The position numbers and the translations under genes were made by a program. A stretch of 64,000 nt of DNA, taken from the NCBI GenBank assembly GCA_036426205.1, contig CM071568.1:54431898-54495897 (forward strand), given 5' to 3'. This document shows, piece after piece, positions 56,392 to 64,000 of the stretch. The notes under the pieces were generated by a model. That model was not told the DNA's origin and searched no databases. It worked only from the letters and a program-made list of their open reading frames with translations. Positions within the stretch are counted from its first letter, which is position 1; each line of letters opens with the position of its first letter. The stretch is from Ascaphus truei (taxonomy: Eukaryota; Chordata; Amphibia; Anura; Ascaphidae).

Positions 56392-56800
56392 GGTAGTATG
56401 ATACCTTTATTTAAACCAACAATCGTTTACATTGTACTTGCTTTTGAACCTCACAGGGCTCTTATTCAGGTATGGTAATAATACAGCAAATCAGAGATTA
56501 TATACAATTTGTAGTAGTAGGTGGTTTACAGTAAGAATTGGGATTCCTGAACATCCTGGCTCCAGTTTGTCTATAGTTTAATTACATTACAAAAGTAGTC
56601 TTCACTTATTCCTCATGTGACCATTTTCACACATAACTAGTAACAAAATGTACCTCAATTGCATATCTCCCAAGGTGACCCCTCATTCTACTAGTTGAAT
56701 ATAATGTCTGGCTTGCTATATCACAGCCAAACTGGAAGAATCCTGAGCTTCGAAAGCTTCTACACTAAACTATTGTTAGTCCAATAAAAGGTGTCATACA
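56392..56800. mobile_element. inverted-repeat Penelope-like terminus
   Basis: The left arm (56392-56472) read on the minus strand resembles the right arm (56742-56800): both contain a 'cctga..', a 'gcttt(c)gaa' region, and end '...ccaata/aaaggt.tcatac'. The left arm on the minus strand reads CTGAATA, then AGAGCCCTGTGAGGTTC, then AAAAGC, resembling CUGANGA-stem II-GAAA. The right arm has CTGAGCTTCGAAAGC. This terminus type, with 'tccaataaaaggt' next to it, is widespread in vertebrate repeats. Assignment to PLE is by the hammerhead-like core only. Confidence 0.5.
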
Positions 56801-57822
56801 TAGTTTTTTCTGCACCAGATTTACCAAACAAATAATCCCATACCATTAAAGGAGAAATAAGTATTCATGCATTTGGTGCAGTTTTTGCAGAAGCAAATCC
56901 TTGATAAATGACCTCTTTGGATTGCAAGTACGAGTACAAATATTTTCATACACAAAAAAAAAAGTTATGGAGGGTACAAAAGTTATAGAACGTGGTGTGC
57001 AATAAAAGCAGAAGATTTTATCAACATGTCACACTGATGTTTCCAAACCCTGTTCAGACTAGGTTAACACAACATACACACTAGGATTTTCTGCTAAAGT
57101 CAGAATACACATGACATCTGAATTAATGTTTTGAGGGAAAATTAAAAAAAAAAAAAAAAAATAGAAAATAACAGTTACATGGATTGCTCAGGCGAGAGAA
57201 AGACACTCACGATGAGGAATTTAAAAAATAAAAGCTTGCTATTTGGCTCATATTGTTCTAACAGGTAATCATTAATAAGATACAATAATTGACCTATGTC
57301 CCCATTGAGACTACGCGTCAGTATTAACTGTCAATTCAGTACTGCTTAAAAATGTAGTACCACATACTTGTACAATTTTTTTGTTAAATAAATTACTTTT
57401 ACGGTGTACATATACAGCAGTTAAATAGGTCAAAAGCAGCGGTTCTGTGACCGATTCCAAAATATTTAAAATATTGCAGAAAGAATTTTCAGACCTCAAT
57501 TAACAACATGTAGTATTTATGCTCTGAAGCCTTTCCTAAAGTCAAATCTGTTTTATTTAATAGGTGTGAAATTGTTTGTCATTTATAAATTACAAAATTG
57601 TTGTATTCTATGCTGATCTGTTAGCAACTTAGTTATAAAAGCATAGAGCTGAAGAGAGCCCATCCTGGGACATTTTCCCGTTGATGACCTGTAGTTAGTT
57701 GCGAGAGATGTAGATGTCTTATTGTATTGACAGAAAATATATATATTTAAGTATTTTTAAATTTTGGAAATTGTGTTAAAACTGCATTACATTTTGAAAG
57801 TGCTACAGCAATCTCGGCACAG
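56801..57822. other. unannotated stretch
   Basis: A/T-rich non-coding DNA with a poly-A run at 57145-57162. Nothing recognised. Confidence 0.35.
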
Positions 57823-58162
57823 TAAGGCTGCGTCCAGGGTCAGCGCTTAGGCGCTGACCCGTGCTGAGGCGCGCTGACGCTTCTCAGTGAGCCCCTGCAG
57901 CCGCAATGAGAGTGGCTTTAGCAGGAGCTCGCGCACACTTCCACAAGCGTGCGGAAGCGTAGGTCTTAGACAAATTTTAGATTTTCGCACTCATGGGAGC
58001 GCAGGGCCGATCACGTGAGCGGTTCGCCCAATGAGGGCGAACCAGCTCCGTGACGTCACAGCCCCCCCGACACGCCCCTGGACGGCGCGCGGTCAAAGGC
58101 CAGGGAAAGCACACGCTTTCCCTCAGCCTCCGCACGGCTGCAGTCCTATGGACGCAGCCTAT
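57823..58162. mobile_element. GC-rich MITE family G, copy 2
   Basis: A 340-bp CpG-rich element whose ends, TAAGGCTGCGTCC and GGACGCAGCCTAT, are inverted repeats. It contains an inner dyad ('tcagcgcttaggcgctga') and the module 'cacgtgagcggttcgcccaa' also found in two other elements. Related copies are at 43353-43588 and 44640-44703. No coding capacity. Confidence 0.75.
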
Positions 58163-58375
58163 ACAGGATACCCAACGAAATTAACGTACTTTGTGTATTC
58201 ATATCTGTTACTGTTCTGTCTTACACATTTCCTCTCCCTTTACAAATCTTAGGATAAGGCCCCACTGCCTCAGACAGCGCGCCGCACTGCATACAGGCGG
58301 CGCGTTGAGAGGCACTTCATGCTATCTCAGGTCCACAGGGAGCATTTAAAGGTAATGGTCAGGGTTGTGATGCTG
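58163..58375. other. spacer with MITE fragment
   Basis: Contains 'aaggccccactgcctcagac' and a CpG-rich bit that resembles the termini of the GC-rich element at 62200-62548. Otherwise unrecognised. Confidence 0.35.
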
Positions 58376-59698
58376 TTGGCCGTTTTTTGGAGGCTGACTC
58401 TTCAGTTCCAGATTCATTTAAATCATTTTTAATTTCTAGCATTCAGTTCATTCTAACACATAATTTTTTTATTTCAATAATTCATATTATTTACAGGTAT
58501 GTGGCACCGCTATGGGTACCAGGTTTGCTCCTAGTTATGCCAACTTATTTATGGGCAGCTGGGAAAAATCAATACATTTGGTCCGGCTGTCCCTTTGAAG
58601 CAAGCCTGGTACTCTGGCGGCGCTACATCGATGATATTATTTTTATTTGGTCAGGTTCCACACATCAATTGGAACTTTTTCAGCATTATATGAATGATAA
58701 TCCATTTAATTTTAAATTTACTTTTACTTCAAGTAACACGTCGATTGAGTTTTTAGATTTGGTTATTTATGTTATGGATGATATATTACACACGAAAACT
58801 TTTTTCAAAAAAGTTCAGGCAAATAATTATTTGCATGCCAACAGCCATCACAACCCGACATGGATCAATAACATACCTAAAGGGCAGTTCACAAGATTAA
58901 AACGCAATAATTCAACCACAGAGACATTTCATTTGCAAGCTTGTGACTTGAAGAACAAATTCATCGATAGAAATGATTCATCTATAGAATTAGATCGAGT
59001 CATTTCTGAAGTTGATCAAATTGATAAAAGTACCCTTCTCCAATATAAACAAAAAAACAATATTTACATGAACATACCATTCATTACCCAGTACAATCAG
59101 ATGGCTCCGGCCATTAAACAAACTTTACGCAAATATTGGCCTATTCTGAGAAAGGACAAAGATTTAATGGATTTATTACCTTTAAATCCTAAGATAATTT
59201 TCACCAAAGCTCAGAATATTGGCCAAAAACTAGCTCCTAGTTGTCCTTTGACACGTAAAAAACTTCATATTAATAATACGGTAAAAGGGTATTTTCCATG
59301 CAATTCTTGCACAGCTTGTAAATATAGTTCAAAAAGTGTTTTTTTCAAATCCACAAATACTACAAAAATATACAATATTAAACAGCTTATTAATTGTAAC
59401 AGTGTTAACGTTATATATCTCCTTGAGTGTCCTTGTGGTCTGCAGTATGTGGGTATGACAACTAGGCCTATCAAACGCCGTCTGTATGAACACATTCACA
59501 ATATCAAAAAAGTTTTGGTTACACATAACGTTTCCAATCATTTTCTCCAAGTGCATGGCAAGAGTCCCGTTGGTCTCAAATGTATGGCTATTGAAGCCAT
59601 TACCCCAAATTAGCGTGGAGGCAATATCACAATGCAATTAGGGAGACGTGAATCCTTTTTGTATTTACGAACTCTGCACATTGGTTCCATAGGGCCTT
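58376..59698 (+). pseudogene. Penelope-like element: RT and GIY-YIG endonuclease
   Basis: Best preserved PLE in the window. The main frame (58387-59613, 408 codons) has the RT palm 'RRYIDDIIFIWSG' (78-90) with both Asp, 'FLDLVIYVMDD' (122-132), 'HHNPTWINNIPKGQFTRLKR' (154-173), a Cys-rich linker 'PCNSCTACKYSS', and the GIY-YIG nuclease 'VIYLLECPCGLQYVGMTTRP' (342-361) with 'RRLYEHIHNI' and 'HNVSNHF'. The block before the palm ([18 protein letters not shown], about 58506-58560) is in another frame, so two compensating frameshifts lie near 58500 and 58580. The frame ends at a TAG (59611-59613) where the family has Trp; similarity continues as 'RGGNITMQLGRRESF' to about 59698. The N-terminal third of the RT is missing, so the copy is 5'-truncated. 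Confidence 0.92.
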
Positions 59699-59735
59699 AA
59701 CGTTGAATTCGATCTTAAATCCTTTTTGTTAGATA

Positions 59736-60050
59736 AATAAATGTAATTTCTTATTAGAATCACACATATAATATATATGTATGTATATGTTTCTAATATA
59801 TATATATTTATATATATTTCACACACCATATTATTAGGTATCATATAGATGCACATTGTTACCAATATATGTATATATATGTTTGTAATATGTATATATT
59901 TATATATATTTCACACACCATATTATTAGGTATCATATAGATGCACGTTGTTACCAATATATGTATATATATGTTTGTAATATGTATATATTTATATATA
60001 TTTCACACACCATATTATTAGGTATTATATAGATGCACTTGGTTATCAAT
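59736..60050 (+). repeat. 92-bp A/T-rich tandem repeat
   Basis: About three copies of a 92-bp unit; the landmark 'cacaccatattattaggtat' recurs at 59822, 59914 and 60006, and 'gatgcac.ttg' follows each. It lies in the 3' untranslated part of the PLE. Confidence 0.9.
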
Positions 60051-60511
60051 TATATTATTCACTGTAGTGCACTGTAACATATGTAGTTTGACACTTGTCA
60101 ATTGATTATATACATAGATTATATTCATTTTCACACATCACTAGATATTATTTATATTAGGTATGAGTTAGGTCACTGTAACTAGCCACTCTATCATTAT
60201 AGATTACATGCCGTCTATCCCTGACAATGAATCAGATTGTTATATCTATGACCTGTGTTTTTTTTCTATTGCAATCTGATATCTTTCAGCTTACAACATG
60301 TTCAACATGTTTGTTGAATGTTTCAGAGGTGTAATTTATCTTATGCTAATTATTATGTTTTGTTTTGTCTTGTTGTTATGATCATGTTGCTGATACATGA
60401 CGCAGTCTAAGAAATGGTTCACTGCGCATGTCCGGGACTTTATAATGGTACCATGTACCTTTAAATCTTTTCCCATAAATACACGGACACACAGGGACTT
60501 TATTCATTCAA

Positions 60512-60560
60512 TTTTACCCCTGAGGAAGGAGGCAGAGGCGTCCGAAACGCGTTGGGTGGT
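60512..60560 (+). ncRNA. hammerhead-ribozyme-like motif of PLE
   Basis: CTGAGGA (60520-60526), stem II GGAGGC pairing with GCGTCC (one mismatch, four-base loop), GAAAC (60544-60548), a two-base spacer and GTT (60551-60553). Stem I pairs ACCC (60516-60519) with GGGT (60554-60557), extended by two U-G pairs. It lies about 0.9 kb 3' of the RT/GIY-YIG frame on the same strand, as expected for a PLE terminal segment. This is the most complete example in the window. Confidence 0.72.
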
Positions 60561-61750
60561 CCCTGATATCACTGTGCGTTCTATCAGCTGTCCTGACCCC
60601 CGCAAGCCGTGCGGTGCTGCTTCTTCACTGAAGCATCTTTGAATTTGAATTAATTAGACTGTAAGCTCCTCGGAGCAGGGACTCCTCTTCCTTAATGTCT
60701 AAAGCACTTATTCCCATGATCTGTTATTTATATTATCTGTTATTTATTGGATTACCACATGTATTACTGCTGTGAAGCGCTATGTACATTAATGGCGCTA
60801 TATAAATAACAGATAATATAAATAACAGATCATGGGAATAAGTGCTTTAGACATTAAGGAAGAGGAGTCCCTGCTCCGAGGAGCTTACAGTCTAAAGCAC
60901 TTATTCCCATGATCTGTTATTTATATTATCTGTTATTTATTGGATTACCACATGTATTACTGCTGTGAAGCGCTATGTACATTAATGGCGCTATATAAAT
61001 AAAGACATACAATACAATACAATTTGCCGCCATTAGCTCTCCACGCCACCGCGAGAAGCTGGTGATCCTGCGGCTTAACTCTCCTGAAGACTGGCGCTTC
61101 TGCGCATGTCCGAACCACGGAGGAAGGAGGCAAGGCATTCAGACTGCTTCCCCTGCATTTGCGGTAGCGTGGACGGACGTTCCATCTATTGACTCTGCTA
61201 ACTACACGTGGCAGACACCGGAGACGCGCAAGAGCTGCATCAGTGCTCCATGAGAGGGGATACTCTCAGATTATCCACTGCCATAATACCATCTAGGCTC
61301 CGGTAAGCGGGCATTTCAGCCAGTCACAGGATATCGTTGGGACCTATAACATTGTCAAATTTGTCTTGCATGTTTTTATGATATATTAAATGTTTTTTAT
61401 TTAGTCATCTGTGTGATCAGCAACATTGTTAGTCGTTGTTTGTTTGTCTTGAGTGTTTACAGTATTATACTATGTTTTCCTTTTTTTATATTTCATGTTT
61501 GATCACCGTCTGCTGAGATCATCATTGAATCTGCCATACGCCATCTGGTTGTATATTCACGTTCTTTATACCTATTATAATATTTGTTAGCGCCATTGAT
61601 ACCATTACAGTTCTATTGCTATCATCTGACCAGGGGTCAGAGGTGTATCTAGGCTGCTTGTCATTTATATAATTATATATATTTTTCTTCTTTTGTATTT
61701 TTATAATATATATATATAATTTTTTTATTAGCGCTACCTATTGTGTTTTA
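60561..61750 (+). mobile_element. Penelope terminal segment downstream of hammerhead
   Basis: GC-richer block after the core ('tgacccccgcaagccgtgcg'), then after the nested L2-like tail a further CpG-containing stretch (61023-61330) and A/T-rich DNA to about 61750. The same layout follows the motif at 6121-6151. The 3' end is not marked by a duplication, so the boundary is approximate. Confidence 0.5.
60655..61022 (+). mobile_element. L2-like 3' tail with internal inverted duplication
   Basis: Forward copy (60655-60810): 'ctgtaagctcctcggagcag', 'ggactcctcttcctt', 'gcgctatgtacattaatggc', 'gctatataaata'. It is followed by an inverted stretch (about 60805-60892) and then forward sequence again to 61022, ending in ACAATACAATACAA repeats typical of this tail. 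The middle forms a strong hairpin. It interrupts the PLE terminal segment. Confidence 0.82.
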
Positions 61751-62195
61751 CAAACACTTTCCTTCCCAAACAAGCCAGGCATTAACCCAGGGTGTTTGCA
61801 AAGGCAGTGGGTCTGCAGAGGGGAGAGTGAAATAACACACACACCCAGACTAGTTCCTGCTCAATGAAGAGCCCCTCTGATTGGCCGGCGTCAAAATAAA
61901 AAACACACAACACACGGAGCTCAGCATTCACTCCTCCTTCCTCCCTCATGAAACTGGGCCGGCCAAAAGTTAAAAAAAAAAAAACAAGCCATGAGACACA
62001 CAGCTCAACAGGCCGCCTCCCTCCTCATTGGCTCACACTCGCACCACGTGACGCGTCAACGCTTCAGAACACCACCTTCTGGTAGCACTGGTCGGCTGAT
62101 GCGTCACAGCACGTAGTGAGCCACGGAGGGAGGAGGCAGCGGGGACCAACAGATTGCAGGTAAGAGGCTGGTGGCGCACGCGGCCGCGCGCGCCC
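61751..62195. other. unannotated; repeat-like
   Basis: 'aagccaggcattaaccca' at 61772 resembles 'cagccaggcatgaaccca' at 11554 in the centre of the palindromic element, so this may be another member of that family. CpG content rises from 62030 onward. No coding recognised. Confidence 0.4.
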
Positions 62196-62199
62196 AAAG

Positions 62200-62548
62200 C
62201 CTTAGGCCCCGCTAACTCCGCTGCAACGCGCGCCCGCGAGATTGGCGGCGCGTGCAGCCGATTCCCCGGTCTGCAGCTCACTGTAGGAAGAGAGACCGGG
62301 GGGCGGGGGGGTTGGGGGTGGCGGGGGAGTGACGGGGCGCGGCCATGACGTCACCCGGCAGGTTCGCCCTCATTGGCTGAACCGCCGGGGGGCGTGCCTT
62401 ATCGCTCGTCGCGAGTCCTACTCTCGCCCCAGCGCTGCGGCCCCCCCCTCGCAGCGGGCCCGGCGCCATTGAGGGGAGGGCTCTCGTCCGTGCAGCGTCC
62501 GCCACAGCGGGCGCTGCAGTAGACAGCGGGGGCAAAGCCTTAGGACTA
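62200..62548. mobile_element. very GC-rich MITE
   Basis: The left side 'aggccccgct' and right side 'agcgggggcaaagcctta' form inverted ends; CAAAGCCTTAGG occurs at both borders (62196-62207 and about 62532-62543). The interior is extremely GC-rich with the inverted 'ttggctgaaccgcc' module shared with 10952-11180 and 57823-58162. The frames inside are composition artefacts. Confidence 0.6.
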
Positions 62549-62549
62549 A

Positions 62550-63058
62550 CCTTAAAACGGTCCCAATGTTAGATCATCAGTGAATCAGTGATTTCTTAAC
62601 AGACATCTGCCTTGCAAAGGAGAATTAATTCCTTACACCTCCATGAAATATATTTCTATTAAATCTTTAGTGTATTATTGCCTTCCAAATGGTGAATATG
62701 TCCCATTTAAGGAAATTTCACTTATTTTCTGAATGTCGTACATATACAGATCAGACAACTGAGATGGGTTTACTTTTTAAAAACCCCAAAAAGTTCCAGT
62801 GTTATATATGGTGTAATGAACTACTACTGTACATTAAAGTCAAATCTCTTATACCAGGCTGCACCAGATTTTTACTTTGGAAGCACATAACGCAGGAAAG
62901 ACTGCAATGGTAATTAGAACAGAGATATCAACCACCAAGGATAGAAATCAGCGCGATTTGTACTGTAGGCTGAAAAATTGCATTTCAATGCAAAAGCACA
63001 CCTTTTTGAAGTGAAACTTCTTTAGTGGCACCTCTGATGGGATAAAACTGGATAGATG
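62550..63058. other. unannotated stretch
   Basis: A/T-rich DNA without recognised content. Confidence 0.35.
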
Positions 63059-63059
63059 G

Positions 63060-63640
63060 GGGGCGAAATGTGAAACGGAAGTGACGTCACGTAATGGACG
63101 CCGCTCCGCTCACACGTCCCCTGTCACATGTGGCTCCTAATCGCCGCCGCACCCCTCACCCTCCCACACACCCCACACCCGGTTGCTCACATATGCGGCG
63201 GCGATAGCCGCCGCTCCTAACTGCCGCTGTTCTGCCGCCCGCTGCCATGCCGCGCATGCGCAGTTGTGATGGCGCCGCTGACGGACGCCACACATGCGCA
63301 GACGCGGCTGGCAGCGGCGTCGTTCCCCCCACACGCTCCTAACTGACGTGGGCGTTCGCGTGCCTCCTGCGCCCGCAGGAAGCGGTGGCAAACGGCGCAA
63401 CCCGCGCGGCACAGGGGCTCGGCGCCGGCTCCTGCTGCTGAAAGAAAGGGTGGGCCGGGCAGCGGACGGGTAATCTCGCCCGCGGCCGGTCACTCATGCC
63501 CGTGCCGGGCGCATGTACCCCGCGGGGGGAAAGGGGGAGAGGAGTGCGCAGAATTTGCGTAAGAGGGGGTCGGGGGGGTTGCGCAGAATTTGCAGAAGGG
63601 GAGGGGGAGAAGTGGTGCGCAATTTTACACCCGCCCCTGG
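63060..63640. other. CpG-rich block
   Basis: High CpG density, with 'cggaagtgacgtcacgtaat' (ETS-like and CRE-like words) at 63077, 'gcgcatgcgcag' at 63253 (NRF-1-like), and 'gctcctaa' followed by CpG-rich sequence three times (63134, 63212, 63326). Two 'ttgcgcagaatttgc'-like words lie near 63547 and 63578. It could be a CpG-island promoter, but the repetition and the many GC-rich MITEs nearby make a repeat more likely. No exon is visible. Confidence 0.4.
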
Positions 63641-63648
63641 CTGCAGCA

Positions 63649-64000
63649 GGACACACACACTGACTGACCCCCACACACACTGACTGACCCCCACAGACCT
63701 TGACTGACCCCCACACACTGACTGAACCCCACACACACACACTGACTCACACACAGACCCCCACACACACACTGACCCCCACACACACACTGACTGACCC
63801 CCACATAGACCCCCACACACACACTGACTGACTCCCACACACACTGGCTGACCCCCCCACACACACACACTGACTGACCCCCACACACACACACTGACCC
63901 CCACACACACACTGACTGACCCCCACACACACACTGACAGACCCCCACACAGACCCCCCACACACACTGACTGACCCCCACACAGACCCCCTCACACACA
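63649..64000 (+). repeat. CA-rich minisatellite at window end
   Basis: Units of about 18-22 bp of the form CCCCACACACACACTGACTGA, variably shortened, run to the end of the window. The minus-strand Cys/Val-rich frames across it are repeat translations. Confidence 0.95.

Noticed and set aside
61075..61120. 'ctgaagactggcgcttctgcgcatgtccgaa' as another hammerhead
   Set aside because: CTGAAGA is present, but CGAACC does not match GAAAC and stem III cannot form.
63339..63999. Cys/Val/Gly-rich minus-strand frames resembling keratin-associated or Cys-rich proteins
   Set aside because: Pure products of a CA-rich tandem repeat, read in all three frames with equal openness.
1..64000. CRISPR arrays, operons, bacterial-type genes
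   Set aside because: No regularly spaced short repeats with unique spacers and no dense coding; composition and repeats are those of a vertebrate genome.

Overview
The window looks like intergenic DNA from a large, transposon-rich vertebrate genome, most probably a frog (anuran amphibian). I could not identify any host protein-coding exon, tRNA or rRNA with confidence. The diagnosis rests on the repeat set: a nearly complete CR1 LINE ending in CTATGTAA octamers, several Penelope-like elements (PLEs) with hammerhead-ribozyme-like cores, a DIRS tyrosine-recombinase retrotransposon, hAT, Tigger-like and TTAA-flanked DNA transposons, solo LTRs, and an L2-like 3' tail with the 'agcgccatt ... tatttatatag' signature that is common in amphibian DNA. 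The species cannot be fixed from the sequence alone.

Layout. 0-4 kb: a hAT-like foldback MITE, a TTAA-flanked MITE carrying a (CA)n tract, and a decayed hAT transposase (minus). 4-8 kb: nested Penelope material. An old PLE on the minus strand is split by a 795-bp plus-strand PLE fragment that starts at a hammerhead core and is flanked by a perfect 12-bp target duplication, and is split again by a hAT MITE. 8-14 kb: a TG-rich minisatellite invaded by an L2-like tail, a 1.1-kb palindromic element with a nested insertion, and a PLE insertion built as an inverted repeat inside a perfect 16-bp target duplication. 14-18 kb: a heavily mutated PLE (plus). 18-26 kb: mostly unrecognised DNA with one near-perfect 290-bp palindrome. 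26-29 kb: a decayed L1/Tx1-type reverse transcriptase (minus). 30-32.4 kb: a Tigger-like element full of CA-rich arrays. 34-41.5 kb: two MITEs and a broken DIRS element (minus) interrupted by two solo LTRs. 42-46.7 kb: MITEs and a CpG-rich solo LTR. 46.9-51.6 kb: the CR1 element (minus), the best preserved coding unit here. 51.8-56.8 kb: hAT MITE, solo LTR, the second Tigger-like element, and an inverted-repeat PLE terminus. 57.8-61.7 kb: GC-rich MITE and a PLE with RT and GIY-YIG domains, a 92-bp satellite and a hammerhead motif. 62-64 kb: GC-rich MITE, CpG-rich DNA and a CA-rich satellite.

The coding units act in their own mobility rather than in a host pathway: PLE RT plus GIY-YIG endonuclease, CR1 ORF1 esterase plus APE/RT, DIRS gag, RT-RNaseH and tyrosine recombinase, and hAT transposase. 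Essentially all carry frameshifts, stops or lost catalytic residues. The most interesting structure is the set of hammerhead-like motifs at PLE termini, together with two inverted-repeat PLE insertions and clean target-site duplications that let element boundaries be read directly. Hammerheads in PLEs are known biology; the particular arrangements here are what merit checking.
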